Part shown: piece after piece, positions 37,486 through 47,138 of the stretch
How the letters are laid out: the number at the start of each line of letters is the position of its first letter
Numbering within the stretch: position 1 is the stretch's first letter
Origin: Prodigiosinella confusarubida
GTDB taxonomy: Bacteria > Pseudomonadota > Gammaproteobacteria > Enterobacterales > Enterobacteriaceae
Assembly: GCF_002847015.1 (NCBI RefSeq)
Contig: NZ_CP025085.1
Coordinates: 1,364,001-1,428,000, forward strand
Reading direction: 5' to 3'
DNA length: 64,000 nucleotides
The notes under the pieces: generated by a model
What the model was told of the DNA's origin: nothing
The model's database searches: none
The model's input: the letters and a program-made list of their open reading frames with translations, nothing else
Program-made: the position numbers and the translations under genes

Positions 37486-37829
37486 GTGATAGTGATAATC
37501 GCTATTCTTTGAGTGTTTGCCTGCGTGTTTGTGATGCTTTTTGTCGTGCGTAAAGTTGCAAAGAAAATAGGGTTAGTTGACAAACCGAATAGTCGGGAAA
37601 AGCCTCAAGGACACGTCCCCCGGGAGGAAGGAATCTCGATCTCTACCTATCGCTATGGGTGATTTTCGTTTTTCATGCCAACTCCCCCCTTTCCTTTGAC
37701 ATCTACATGCCATGTGGCAGCGGATTGCTGATAATCGGTATCCTTGATGATCGCTTCGATCTCCCAGTCCTTTCTCGTGTTGGATTGCAATCGTTGATAG
37801 CAGTAGTATTGATGCTGTGTGCCATCTGA
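37486..37829 (+). pseudogene. Broken WecA-like polyprenyl-phosphate sugar-1-phosphate transferase
   Basis: Frame 1 from 37486 reads VIVIIAIL, a TGA, then an N-terminal WecA-like segment including ARKVAKKxGLVDKPN-type VRKVAKKIGLVDKPNSREK and ends at TGA 37660. From about 37695 a different frame gives GLLIIGILDDRFDLPVL, the conserved LDDRFD acidic motif region, ending at TGA 37829. Two stops and a frameshift, plus loss of about two thirds of the gene, show it is dead. It would have started the lipid-linked glycan encoded downstream. Confidence 0.75.
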
Positions 37830-38025
37830 TGGTGCTATTTTTGATGAAAAACAGGTGAAGTAAACACGAAGTATAGTGATTAGTGACGTAATGAGCACTC
37901 TATTTGGTTATGCTAATGCTGTATTATGTCTCAATGTATTCAATGATAAAATGCTTACTAATATTATATTTTTTATGGAATGTTATTGTTTTTTATTTTT
38001 TATATGCGACTGAGAAAATAAAATA

Positions 38026-38904
38026 ATGAAGATAGGAATTGTTGTTGTATGGTATAAGCCTACACTAGAACAAATCAATAATATGAAGAATATTGTAGGC
38101 AACAATCAATTTAAAATATGTATTGTTGATAATACACCAGATGTGGATAATGTTTTTTATTTTAATGAGTTGTTAGCGAACGGAAATAATTATTATATAT
38201 ATAATGGAAACAAAGGCGGTATTGCTGGAGGATTTAATCGTGGGGCGGAAAAGTTATTTGAAGATAGCGATGTAGATTATTTCTTCACTATGGATCAGGA
38301 TTCCTCTCTAACTTCTGACTTTTTCCTGGGAATGTATTCATTCTGTAAAGAGAAAAAATCAGAGATATCCTGCCCTAATTTTTATGATAGAAATGCTAAG
38401 GTCTATGGCAGTTTTGTTTTATTGACTCCCTATTTTTATAAAATATCTACAGATGGCACTACGAACTTCTGTATCTCCTCTGGGATGTGTATTTCTCGTC
38501 GTGCATGGGAGCTGGTAGGTCCATTTGATGAGTCATTAATAATAGATCATGTTGATACAGCATTTGCTCTAAAGGCATTAGTATTTGGGTTTATTATAAA
38601 GGTTAATTATGATGAATGTCTTAACCATGCCATTGGGGAAAGAGAGGTTCATAAGTTATTTGGCATTACAGTTAAACCTAATCATCATAATTACATAAGA
38701 AAATATTACATAGTGAGAAATGGTTTTTATTTGTCTTTTAAATATTTTAAAGAGGCTAAAGGATATTTTAATTTAAATGTATTAAGGGTAATGCATGAGT
38801 TTGTTTCTGTTATTTTCTATGAAAAAGATAAAATAAGAAAAATTAAATATATGCTTAAAGGTTTGCTCGATGCTGTAAGGGGGAAACTAGGTGATATTAA
38901 ATAA
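38026..38904 (+). CDS. Glycosyltransferase family 2 (rhamnosyltransferase-like)
   Basis: A 292-residue GT-A transferase. The nucleotide-sugar/metal motif is MDQDSS near residue 91, the substrate and base region is DESLIIDHVDTAFALKA, and GNKGGIAGGFNRG is a typical GT2 segment. It belongs to the RfbN/WbbL-like rhamnosyltransferase group, inferred from MDQDSS. The gene is much AT-richer than the surrounding chromosome, as O-antigen/EPS genes usually are. It is the first intact gene after the ops element and overlaps the next gene by 14 bp. Confidence 0.8.
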   Translation: MKIGIVVVWYKPTLEQINNMKNIVGNNQFKICIVDNTPDVDNVFYFNELLANGNNYYIYNGNKGGIAGGFNRGAEKLFEDSDVDYFFTMDQDSSLTSDFFLGMYSFCKEKKSEISCPNFYDRNAKVYGSFVLLTPYFYKISTDGTTNFCISSGMCISRRAWELVGPFDESLIIDHVDTAFALKALVFGFIIKVNYDECLNHAIGEREVHKLFGITVKPNHHNYIRKYYIVRNGFYLSFKYFKEAKGYFNLNVLRVMHEFVSVIFYEKDKIRKIKYMLKGLLDAVRGKLGDIK

Positions 38905-40111
38905 AATTCCATTCCTCATCTTAAGTATAAGTAGTTTACTCGCATCTCTTTTTTTACAATTTTATTTCGCTAATCTTTTTTCTAGCCAATTGATTAACTT
39001 ATTTTATATGGGAGTAACTGTATGTGGTGTTGTGATATCTATGTCTACAAGTGGAATAAGCAGTTACTTGATTTCTGAGTTTTCTTCGATAAAGGATAAT
39101 AAGTTAGATATAAAAAATGCAGCAACATCATTTCTTATTTTTTTTTCTATCCTGGGTATATTAGTTTTCTTGTTTATTTATATCGTTGGGTGCTATGTTT
39201 TAAATATTAATGAGTGGGCAGTGCTGTTTTTTTCTTTTTCATTTTTTATTTACTTCCTATCACTGGCTATCGGTATAGTTTTTCAATCTTACGCATATTG
39301 TCATTCCAGAACTAAAGGCGTTTTGTCTTATGAAGTGTTGAACTTTTTTTCATTTCTTATTGTTATTTGTATTTTTTATACTATGAAGTCTAATGAGATG
39401 TTATTTTATTTCATTTTTTGTATCAGAAGTCTAATTCAAATAGCAATTTACCTAGTTCTCATTAGACATGATTTGTCAGCGAGTAAGTTTTCTTTTGAAA
39501 ATTTTTTATATTTCGTTAAAAGTGTCAGAGTGATCATTGGCGGTAGTGCATACTATAAATCAGAGCCTGTCATAGATAGGTTTTTTATTATTAGTAATAA
39601 TACAGGGATTGCTGTATATCATCTGGTTTCTCAAATATATACTGCGGCTCTTGGTGTATGGTTTAAAGTGTATGTGTCGCCTCTAATTAAAGAACTTACT
39701 ATCAATAATAACAATAAAAAAATATTCAATGAGATTTATTTCCATGGATTGAAAAAACAGATTTATTTTGCATTGCTCTGTGGTTTTTTAGTCTTTTTTA
39801 CACCGATGATCGATTACATTTCAAGAATAAAAATATTTAAAATTCTGTCTGATGGTAACGATATAATTACAATCCTATTTTTCTTCTTTGTGTCCGGGCT
39901 ATTAGGGCAAGTTATATCGAATGTTTTTTACTGTGTGAATAAACATTCTATCCCAGTTGTTGTATCTTGTATAACTTTCACAATATTTTTACCTCTTAAG
40001 TATGTCGTTACACATAAATGGGGAGTAGAAGGATTATGTGTTTTGGTAGCCTTATATCATTTTGTCAATGTTACTATTCTATTTTTGATAAGTTTAAGGT
40101 TTAGACACTGA
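38891..40111 (+). CDS. Wzx-like polysaccharide flippase
   Basis: A 406-residue, very hydrophobic protein with about 12 predicted helices and few charged residues, the profile of an O-antigen/EPS repeat-unit flippase of the MOP superfamily. GTG 38891 overlaps the glycosyltransferase end, indicating coupling. Sequence signatures of Wzx are weak, so the call rests on topology and neighbours. Wzy (polymerase) is less likely because no long periplasmic loop is evident. Confidence 0.65.
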   Translation: MILNKIPFLILSISSLLASLFLQFYFANLFSSQLINLFYMGVTVCGVVISMSTSGISSYLISEFSSIKDNKLDIKNAATSFLIFFSILGILVFLFIYIVGCYVLNINEWAVLFFSFSFFIYFLSLAIGIVFQSYAYCHSRTKGVLSYEVLNFFSFLIVICIFYTMKSNEMLFYFIFCIRSLIQIAIYLVLIRHDLSASKFSFENFLYFVKSVRVIIGGSAYYKSEPVIDRFFIISNNTGIAVYHLVSQIYTAALGVWFKVYVSPLIKELTINNNNKKIFNEIYFHGLKKQIYFALLCGFLVFFTPMIDYISRIKIFKILSDGNDIITILFFFFVSGLLGQVISNVFYCVNKHSIPVVVSCITFTIFLPLKYVVTHKWGVEGLCVLVALYHFVNVTILFLISLRFRH

Positions 40112-40114
40112 AAT

Positions 40115-41164
40115 ATGAAGAAAATATTAGCTATTACTTCAGGAAAAAATACACCGTCGAGTAGATTTAGAATAAGACAGCATATTGACGGGCTTAATAA
40201 GAAAGGATTCTATGTTACTGAGTCATGTCCACCTATAGATAAAAATAAATCTGTTCCTTTTTTAGGAAAGTATAATCCTAGATTCTATCTTCCAATATAT
40301 TTTGTATGGCAGATAATTAAAATTTTACAACGTATTTCGATTATTTTCAGAAGAAAAAAATACGACTATGTATGGCTAAATAGGGAACTACTCACTGGGT
40401 ATTACACCCTGGAAGGGTTTTTGGGAGAAAAGGTTATATTGGATGTCGATGATGCAATATGGAAAAATCCACCTTTTGGCTCTTTTGCTGCAAAAAAAAT
40501 AGCCCAACGATCGTATGCTATAATTTGTGGGAATGATTATCTTGCCGAGTGGTTTAGGCAATATAATAGTAATGTATATGTTATACCTACATCTGTGAAT
40601 GTTGATAAATACAAACCAAGAGCTGTAGAATATAAATCTGATATTATTACTTTAGGTTGGATTGGTACTCATGGAAACCTGAAGTATGTCAAATTAATTA
40701 GCTCTGTGTTGGAAAATATACTATCTAAATATTCATTTGTAAAAATTAAAATTGTATGTGATAAGAAATTTGATTTTATTAATAATAATGAGTCTGTTGA
40801 GTACGTAGAGTGGTCTGAGATTAATGAAATAAAAAATTTCCAATCAATTGATATCGGATTAATGCCCCTTGATGAAGATGAATGGACGAAAGGAAAGTGT
40901 AGTTTCAAATTGTTACAGCATTTATCTTGTGGGAGTATGGTAGTCGGAAGTCCTGTTGGAATGAATAAGAATATTCTTCTGGGCAATGTCAATGGTGCTT
41001 ATCCTGCAACATCAACTGATGAATGGTTTGATATACTATCGTATCTTATAGATAATTATGAAGAATATCGAGATATTTATAAGTATAAAACTCGTGACTT
41101 TATTCTGGAAAATTATGCGTCAGAGAAAATTTTAAGTGAATTGATACGGGTGTTCAATGACTAA
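40115..41164 (+). CDS. Glycosyltransferase, GT-B fold (GT1/GT4-like)
   Basis: A 349-residue cytoplasmic transferase. The N-terminal segment TPSSRFRIRQHIDGL, the middle LGWIGTHGNLKYVK and the C-terminal CSFKLLQHLSCGSMVVGSPVGMN are typical of a GT-B glycosyltransferase. It starts 3 bp after the flippase stop and overlaps the next gene by 8 bp. AT-rich like its neighbours. Donor and acceptor are unknown. Confidence 0.75.
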   Translation: MKKILAITSGKNTPSSRFRIRQHIDGLNKKGFYVTESCPPIDKNKSVPFLGKYNPRFYLPIYFVWQIIKILQRISIIFRRKKYDYVWLNRELLTGYYTLEGFLGEKVILDVDDAIWKNPPFGSFAAKKIAQRSYAIICGNDYLAEWFRQYNSNVYVIPTSVNVDKYKPRAVEYKSDIITLGWIGTHGNLKYVKLISSVLENILSKYSFVKIKIVCDKKFDFINNNESVEYVEWSEINEIKNFQSIDIGLMPLDEDEWTKGKCSFKLLQHLSCGSMVVGSPVGMNKNILLGNVNGAYPATSTDEWFDILSYLIDNYEEYRDIYKYKTRDFILENYASEKILSELIRVFND

Positions 41165-42284
41165 CGTAATTATGGTATTACCTCGCTATTTCCCTATATT
41201 AGGCGGTGCGGAGGTTCAGTGCAGTAGATTAATAAAAGCATTTTCTACTGACCCGAATGTTAACATTGTTGAAGTTGTTACAAGGCGACTAACTCCTTTG
41301 TTGAAAAAAAATGAAATAATTGATGGAGTAAGAATAAGACGGCTGCCTCCATTTGGCACAGGCGTACTTGCTGAGTACTTTTTTTGCATTATTTTATTTT
41401 TTTATTTACTCTATAAATCAAGAAAATATGATGTTATTCATTGCCATGCAACGTCTATTTTTGGGCTTGTTGTTTCTATCGTTGGCCTTCTTCTGAAGAA
41501 AAAAGTAATAGTTAAAGTGTCAACAAACGGCGAAGTCAATGCAATGAATAGTAGTAAAATAAAGAGCCTGATTGCATCAATATGCTCAAAAAGAACTATT
41601 TATGTTGCATTAAATAATGAAGGATATCAGGAAACAATAAAATTTCTTCCTAAAAAAAATGTTGTACTGATCCCTAATGGCATAGAACCTTATCGTTTTG
41701 ATAATAACGACTGTGCGCAGCATTTTAGAAAAAAATTAGAAGATGAGTATGGTAATGATCTCTGTGTATGTTTATTTATTGGTAGATTTGTGATTCGAAA
41801 AGGTATTGTTGATATCTTGAGTGTTGCGGAGCGATTGGAGTCAAAAAGTAATTTTGTTTTTGTCTTTATTGGCGATTCTTCATTGCAACGAGACGCAGAA
41901 AGTTTTGATAAATTTTCAAATTTGAAAAATGTACAGTTTTTAGGCCGAAAAGATAATGTATTTCCATATTTAGTGGCTGCTGATTTTTTTATATCTCCTT
42001 CATATAATGAAGGACTTCCGAATACGGTTCTTGAAGCATTGTCTTGTGGGGTACATTGTATTTTATCTGATATATCGCCACATGAAGAGCTTAGCGTTGA
42101 ACATCCTGAATATATCTCTCTATTTAAAAAAGGAGAGGTAAGTGATTTGGAAAATGTCTTAGTGAATAATTATAACGTGTTAACTCAAAAGAGCTCATTT
42201 GATGATAAAAAACCGGGTGTTTTGAACGAAAAGTACTTAATGAACAATGTGGCTGAAAGTTATTCTAATTTATATAGAAGCTAA
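41157..42284 (+). CDS. Glycosyltransferase family 4
   Basis: A 375-residue GT4 retaining transferase. Family features: GGAEVQCSRL near the N-terminus, IPNGIEPYRF, GRFVIRKGIVDILS, and the donor-binding EX7E-type stretch SPSYNEGLPNTVLEALSCG. It is the last gene of the ops-led cluster, followed by about 100 bp without a gene and a convergent ABC operon. AT-rich. Confidence 0.85.
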   Translation: MTNVIMVLPRYFPILGGAEVQCSRLIKAFSTDPNVNIVEVVTRRLTPLLKKNEIIDGVRIRRLPPFGTGVLAEYFFCIILFFYLLYKSRKYDVIHCHATSIFGLVVSIVGLLLKKKVIVKVSTNGEVNAMNSSKIKSLIASICSKRTIYVALNNEGYQETIKFLPKKNVVLIPNGIEPYRFDNNDCAQHFRKKLEDEYGNDLCVCLFIGRFVIRKGIVDILSVAERLESKSNFVFVFIGDSSLQRDAESFDKFSNLKNVQFLGRKDNVFPYLVAADFFISPSYNEGLPNTVLEALSCGVHCILSDISPHEELSVEHPEYISLFKKGEVSDLENVLVNNYNVLTQKSSFDDKKPGVLNEKYLMNNVAESYSNLYRS

Positions 42285-42391
42285 GATCTAAACGTCAGCC
42301 ATGTCTGCGACAGCAGTAAAATCTTTACGCTGCTCATCATTCTTTTTAAACATCTGAAAGCCAGTTATCGTTGGGCTAAGGCCACACACGA

Positions 42392-43057
42392 TTAATCAAA
42401 CCTGGCGTATTTCTTCTCAAGCCTGGAAGACAGCCAGCTTCCTGGATAAATCACCAGGAAATAGATCACTGCTACGCAGGTAAATATTTCGAACGGCTTG
42501 TAGAATGCGGCGCTTAGCAGGCGTCCTTGGTACATAATCTCATGGACCGCAATGACCGAACAAAGCGAAGTCATTTTTGCTAGTTCTATCCCTCGGTTAG
42601 TGAATGCCGGAAGCATCCGCTTGAATACCTGAGGAAAGATAATACGTTTCAAGATTTGACTACGGCGCATCCCCACGGCCTTGGCACCTTCCCATTGGCC
42701 ACGGCTAATGGAATGAATTCCACTTCGGTATATCTCCGTACAGTAAGCGGATGTATTCAGGGTAAGACCCAGGACCGCAGCCTCAAAAGCGGTCATTTGA
42801 TAGCCTGTGAGTACTGGCAATGCGTAATAAAACCAAATCAACTGGATGAGAACCGGCGTATTGCGAAACACCTCGACATAGGCAATGGCGGAGATGTTCA
42901 GCAGTTTGTTAGATGACGTCCTGGCGAGCCCAAGTAACCCGCCTACGGCCATACCAATAGGGAAGGCTACCAACCATAACTGAATTGTCATGTACACTCC
43001 TTTGAGGAGTACGGGTAAGCTCTCTAATGTAACCGCCATATCCCATGAAAAGTGCAT
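42392..43057 (-). CDS. Polar amino-acid ABC transporter permease
   Basis: A 221-residue HisM/GlnP-type permease. The motif YVEVFRNTPVLIQLIWFYYALP at the N-terminal third (key residues EVFRNTPVL) and GAKAVGMRRSQILKRIIFPQ (EAA loop) define the family. It is the last gene of a six-gene leftward operon, 11 bp after the sister permease. Confidence 0.93.
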   Translation of the reverse strand: MHFSWDMAVTLESLPVLLKGVYMTIQLWLVAFPIGMAVGGLLGLARTSSNKLLNISAIAYVEVFRNTPVLIQLIWFYYALPVLTGYQMTAFEAAVLGLTLNTSAYCTEIYRSGIHSISRGQWEGAKAVGMRRSQILKRIIFPQVFKRMLPAFTNRGIELAKMTSLCSVIAVHEIMYQGRLLSAAFYKPFEIFTCVAVIYFLVIYPGSWLSSRLEKKYARFD

Positions 43058-43068
43058 CGGTTATCTCC

Positions 43069-43731
43069 TCAGTACCGAACCAGGCGGTGCTCCGCAATTC
43101 TAAATAGCGTGCTCAGCATCAACAGTGAAACGAAGTAAATAAGTGCAACAGTGGTGTAAACCTCAAGAGGTCTGAAAGTCATACTGTTGACTCGCATAGC
43201 TTGGTACAGGATATCGGAGTAGGCCAGTGTGGATGCAAGAGAGGTTGTTTTCGTCAATTCGAACGTTCGCTCGATAAAAGGCCCGGCCATTCTCCGCGCT
43301 GCCTGGGGTACGATCACCCGGAACATGGTGCGAAAATGCGACATTCCTATAGCTTTCGCCCCTTCCCATTGTCCCTTGTCGACTGATTTGATTCCTCCTC
43401 GAAAGACTTCTGCATAAAAGGCGCCTGATTGGGTAGCCAAAGCGATAGTCGCTGCCCAGTAAGGCGAAAGATTTATTCCGGCTACCATTGGTAGCGCATA
43501 AAAAAACCAGAAGAAATGTACAAGTGGCGGCGTATTCCGATAAAACTCGACGAAAACCGTAGCCGGTGCGTTTAAGTATTTTTTAGGTGAAAGACGCATC
43601 ACTGCAACAATGCACCCAACGACAATTCCGATTCCCACTGAGAGCGCGGCTAACTGTGCGGTGCCTATGATGCCGGTCAAGAACATCTCTCGATGTTGCC
43701 AAACCGAACCGAAGTTCCATTGGTAATTCAT
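43069..43731 (-). CDS. Polar amino-acid ABC transporter permease
   Basis: A 220-residue partner permease with EFYRNTPPLVHFFWFFYALP and the EAA loop GAKAIGMSHFRTMFRVIVPQ. Paired permeases of nearly equal size are usual for glutamine/arginine/cystine-type importers. About 75 bp separates it from the binding-protein gene. Confidence 0.93.
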   Translation of the reverse strand: MNYQWNFGSVWQHREMFLTGIIGTAQLAALSVGIGIVVGCIVAVMRLSPKKYLNAPATVFVEFYRNTPPLVHFFWFFYALPMVAGINLSPYWAATIALATQSGAFYAEVFRGGIKSVDKGQWEGAKAIGMSHFRTMFRVIVPQAARRMAGPFIERTFELTKTTSLASTLAYSDILYQAMRVNSMTFRPLEVYTTVALIYFVSLLMLSTLFRIAEHRLVRY

Positions 43732-43805
43732 GCGACACCTATAAACACGAGAGTTACAGTCAGCAGTACTGAGCCCACATAAGCGGCTCCAGCACTATGT
43801 TTTAA

Positions 43806-44636
43806 TTACTTTTTAATGCTGGGAATCTTATTGGGATCCAAGCCCTTCGAGGCCATGTAGTCACTGAATACCTTCTGGACGAAACCTTCGTTATTCAGCT
43901 TTTGGAATTCGGCGTTTATGTAATGAACCCATACATGATCACCTTCTTTGCGTACGCCAGCGCTGGTCGGCATTTCGACTACTGGTTCAGGGATTACCAG
44001 ATTACCGGTACGGATGTGTGATTGAGCAATCGCCAATGCGGGATGGTAGAAAGCAAACACATCAATTCGGTTCGCCATGAATGCTGCTACGGTTTCATCG
44101 GTATTGGAGAATCGCTCAATGTTCGCGTTAGGCAGGCGCTTAGTTAAATCCCGGTCGGTTGTGGTGCCTAATACAACACCAATACGTACCCCGGGCTTAT
44201 TGAGATCTTCCCATTTGCCTGCTTTCACACCCGTGCGGGCAAGGACGCCTTGCTTGTACCAGAGCAGCGGCTGCTGAGGGAAATCCAGCGCTTTCTTGCG
44301 CTCTTCAGTGGCGTCTAGCACCAACATGATATCGATCTGATTTGCCTGAAGCGCCGCGGCGGCATTTCCGTATGTAGTCTCGACAGGCATTAGCTTCACA
44401 CCAAGGTCTTTCGCTATTCTCTCGCCGATTTTGTACCCTACGCCTGTCCAGTTACCGCTGATCGGATCTTTGTAGTACCAGGGATCACCTGAAGCCATGC
44501 CAATCCTCAGTACGTTGGCGCTTTTGACGTTTTCCAACGTATTATCAGCCGCTGAGGCAATGAGCGGCATGGCGGCTACGCAACACATGAGAAACACTCG
44601 CGCAGATTTTTGAAAAACGTTACCAATATGATTCAT
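43806..44636 (-). CDS. Amino-acid ABC transporter substrate-binding protein
   Basis: A 276-residue family 3 solute-binding protein with signal peptide ending AMPLIASA-AD. LRIGMASGDPWYYKDP is the ligand-entry region; WTGVGYKIGERIAKDLGVK and NQIDIMLVLDATEERK follow the family pattern. The usual amino-acid carboxylate-binding Arg is not obvious, and ligand identity cannot be read. The aminotransferase encoded just upstream suggests an amino acid or related amine. Confidence 0.88.
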   Translation of the reverse strand: MNHIGNVFQKSARVFLMCCVAAMPLIASAADNTLENVKSANVLRIGMASGDPWYYKDPISGNWTGVGYKIGERIAKDLGVKLMPVETTYGNAAAALQANQIDIMLVLDATEERKKALDFPQQPLLWYKQGVLARTGVKAGKWEDLNKPGVRIGVVLGTTTDRDLTKRLPNANIERFSNTDETVAAFMANRIDVFAFYHPALAIAQSHIRTGNLVIPEPVVEMPTSAGVRKEGDHVWVHYINAEFQKLNNEGFVQKVFSDYMASKGLDPNKIPSIKK

Positions 44637-44664
44637 CGTGTTCCCATCCTAGATAAGCGATTAA

Positions 44665-45579
44665 TTAGTTGTTGATGTAGCTCTCGTAAAGCTCACTCAG
44701 CTTGGCCGTCATCGGGCCAGGTTTACCTGCACCAATCCCTTTCCCATCGACCATTATCACAGGTGTAATTCCTCCAAGAGTGCCGGTCAGAAAAGCCTCA
44801 TCGGCAGTATAAATTTCAGCGAGGGTGTAATCGCCGACGAATAGCTTGATGCCATTTTCTTCAGCGAGGCGCTTAATGGTCTTATGAGTGATTCCGTTGA
44901 AATTGTATTTACCTGTGGATGTCCACAGCTCATCACCGCGCACGATAAAGAAATTGGTAGAGTTACAGCTGGCAACGAAACCATGTGGGTCAAGCATCAG
45001 TGCTTCATCAGCACCCGCATTGATAGCTTGAATTAATGCTTGAATGAGATTCAGACGGCTATGCGAATTCAGTCGTAAATCGAATACATCAGGTGCACTG
45101 CATCGGAATGTTGACGTGTAGAGTTTGATACCCGTCTTCTTCGATTTATCGATGACTTTGTATTCTGCGACAATGACAATGGTCGCCTGACCTAACGCGA
45201 AACGAGGGTCTTGATTTGGCGTGTGTTTTTTGCCACGGCTGATCATTAAGCGAACGTGAGCGCCATCAGTCATGTTGTTGACTTCTAACGTCTTCAAAAT
45301 AAGACCTTTGAGTTCTTCCTTTGTGACGCCAATATCTAACTCGATGGATTTGGCGCCGTCGAAGATACGGTTGATATGCAAATCAAACGATACGATTTTT
45401 CCCTTAACCAGCCTCACACCTTCCCAGACGCCATCACCCAGTACAAAACCGCTATCGAAAACTGAAACTGTCGCTTGGTTTTTAGGAACAAACTCACCGT
45501 TGATATAAACCAAGACATCATTATTGCGTGGGTCCGGCAAGTACGCCTGGGAACTGGTAGTGGAACGAGTGGTGCTCAT
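44665..45579 (-). CDS. Class IV aminotransferase (BCAT/D-amino-acid transaminase family)
   Basis: A 304-residue PLP enzyme of fold type IV. The substrate-loop segment FVLGDGVWEGVRLVKGK, the PLP-lysine region SHSRLNLIQALIQA, and TGTLGGITPVIMVDG are visible. It lies inside an ABC-transporter operon, between the ATPase and binding-protein genes, which is not usual for IlvE (normally with ilv genes). It probably transaminates the imported compound; D-amino acids, branched-chain or (R)-amines are all possible. Confidence 0.85.
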   Translation of the reverse strand: MSTTRSTTSSQAYLPDPRNNDVLVYINGEFVPKNQATVSVFDSGFVLGDGVWEGVRLVKGKIVSFDLHINRIFDGAKSIELDIGVTKEELKGLILKTLEVNNMTDGAHVRLMISRGKKHTPNQDPRFALGQATIVIVAEYKVIDKSKKTGIKLYTSTFRCSAPDVFDLRLNSHSRLNLIQALIQAINAGADEALMLDPHGFVASCNSTNFFIVRGDELWTSTGKYNFNGITHKTIKRLAEENGIKLFVGDYTLAEIYTADEAFLTGTLGGITPVIMVDGKGIGAGKPGPMTAKLSELYESYINN

Positions 45580-45599
45580 ATTGGATCCTTGAATCTGAC

Positions 45600-46388
45600 T
45601 CAGAAATGGAAAGCGGTGAAGCGCTTGATAAATTCTTGGGTTTTCTCTTTCTGGGGGGACTTCAAAACCTCTTGAGGAGTGCCTGCCTCATGAAATTCTC
45701 CATCAGCGAAAAAGATAACCCTGTTAGCAAAATGATAGGCAAAACCCAGTTCATGCGTTACCAGGAGCATTGTCCGTCCCTCATCCGCCAACCCATTAAT
45801 GACGTTCAGCACTTCACCCACCAATTCAGGATCAAGGGACGAAGTAGGTTCATCAAAGAGTAAAATCTCAGGTTCCATTGCCAAAGCCCGTGCAATTGCA
45901 ACCCGTTGCTGCTGCCCACCTGAAAGCCGGGTCGGATATGCATCGTTTTTTGAATTCAAGCCCACATTGCCAAGCTCACGGAGCGCGATTTCACGTGCCT
46001 CGGCTTTGCTTTTTTTCTTCACCTGTATCAGTCCTTCCATGACATTTTCTAACACCGTCATATGGGGAAACAGGTTGAATTGTTGGAACACCATCCCGAC
46101 TTTTTTGCGTACCTCGCAGAGATCGCGCTCAGGATAGGACATGAATACTTCGCCATCGCTGCCGCGTCCGGTCTCCTTTCCAATAACCTTTCCATCAAGC
46201 TTGATCATGCCAGTAGTGGGCGTTTCCATGAAGTTCAGACAGCGCAGCATGGTGCTTTTACCTGATCCACTCCCTCCGATGATGGCAATCCTATCGCCTT
46301 TTTTAACGTCGAGATCTACGCCTTTTAAGACATGAAAATCGCCAAATTTTTTGTGCAGACAAGAAATGCTCATCAATGTTTCAGACAT
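45600..46388 (-). CDS. Polar amino-acid ABC transporter ATPase (GlnQ type)
   Basis: A 262-residue ATPase with Walker A GGSGSGKSTML, signature LSGGQQQRVAIARAL, Walker B ILLFDEPTSSLDPE and H-loop VTHELGF. It is the second gene of the operon, behind the GntR-family regulator gene and before the aminotransferase. Confidence 0.95.
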   Translation of the reverse strand: MSETLMSISCLHKKFGDFHVLKGVDLDVKKGDRIAIIGGSGSGKSTMLRCLNFMETPTTGMIKLDGKVIGKETGRGSDGEVFMSYPERDLCEVRKKVGMVFQQFNLFPHMTVLENVMEGLIQVKKKSKAEAREIALRELGNVGLNSKNDAYPTRLSGGQQQRVAIARALAMEPEILLFDEPTSSLDPELVGEVLNVINGLADEGRTMLLVTHELGFAYHFANRVIFFADGEFHEAGTPQEVLKSPQKEKTQEFIKRFTAFHF

Positions 46389-46413
46389 GATCTTTACCTG
46401 TTTAATTCGCTTG

Positions 46414-47100
46414 CTAAGGTTGGTTCACGCTATCTGTATAGGTTTCCAGAGAAGAAACTACTTTTTCTAACCCTCTCTGGACGTGTTCGGAAATCTCGGA
46501 ACGCATCAGCTCAAAATCATCACCGCAAGCCAACGCTACATACTCTTCATGAGCATCCAGTTTGGCTCCGGCGCGCCCGTGACTCTCTTGATGCATAGAC
46601 CAATAGAGCTGAAGCTGTCCGGACAAACCGCGCCATACGTTAAGAAGCAGAGCATTGCCGCAACGTTCAAAGACTGCTCCGTGCAGGCTCAACTCAGCTT
46701 TTATCGCTTTGGCTTTATCGCCCGAGAGAATGCAGGTTTTCAACGCGTCGTTACGCCGCAACAAGTCATCACAAAACATTTGTGTGCGCTTATGCCAAAT
46801 GGTTTCGAATGCAAACGTTTCCAGCACTCTCCGCATACCGTACAAATCCCGTAAGCTTTGTTCGCTAAGGGTTTGTACGTAATAGCCACCAAAAGGCTCA
46901 TTGATAATCAACCCTTCTTCTACCAATGCCGAGATAGCTTCACGCAGAGGTGCCCGGCTGATACCGAAATCTTTTGCAATTTGCGATTCGACAAGCTTGA
47001 CCCCAGGTTTTAGAAAGCCGCTCAGAATTGCTTCGCGCAAACGCTCGCCGACTTCGCTTCGCTTGGTGGGACGTTGTGCAATTGGAGAAATCATACTCAT
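46414..47100 (-). CDS. GntR/FadR-family (FCD) transcriptional regulator
   Basis: A 228-residue regulator. The winged helix-turn-helix KSEVGERLREAI-like RSEVGERLREAILSGFLK and IAKDFGISRAPLREAISAL is followed by a C-terminal all-helical FCD domain with metal-ligand-type His residues (SLHGAVFERCGN, DAHEEYVAL). It heads the transporter operon and probably represses it until the ligand appears. A GTCGAC inverted pair lies just upstream of its start. Confidence 0.9.
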   Translation of the reverse strand: MSMISPIAQRPTKRSEVGERLREAILSGFLKPGVKLVESQIAKDFGISRAPLREAISALVEEGLIINEPFGGYYVQTLSEQSLRDLYGMRRVLETFAFETIWHKRTQMFCDDLLRRNDALKTCILSGDKAKAIKAELSLHGAVFERCGNALLLNVWRGLSGQLQLYWSMHQESHGRAGAKLDAHEEYVALACGDDFELMRSEISEHVQRGLEKVVSSLETYTDSVNQP

Positions 47101-47118
47101 AGCTTGAATCCTTTTATC

Positions 47119-47138
47119 GTCGACTGTCGCCTGTCGAC
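47119..47138. promoter_or_regulatory. Candidate FCD-regulator operator
   Basis: GTCGAC occurs at 47119-47124 and 47133-47138, within an inverted arrangement TCGTCGAC...GTCGACAA, 19 bp upstream of the regulator start. Confidence 0.45.
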
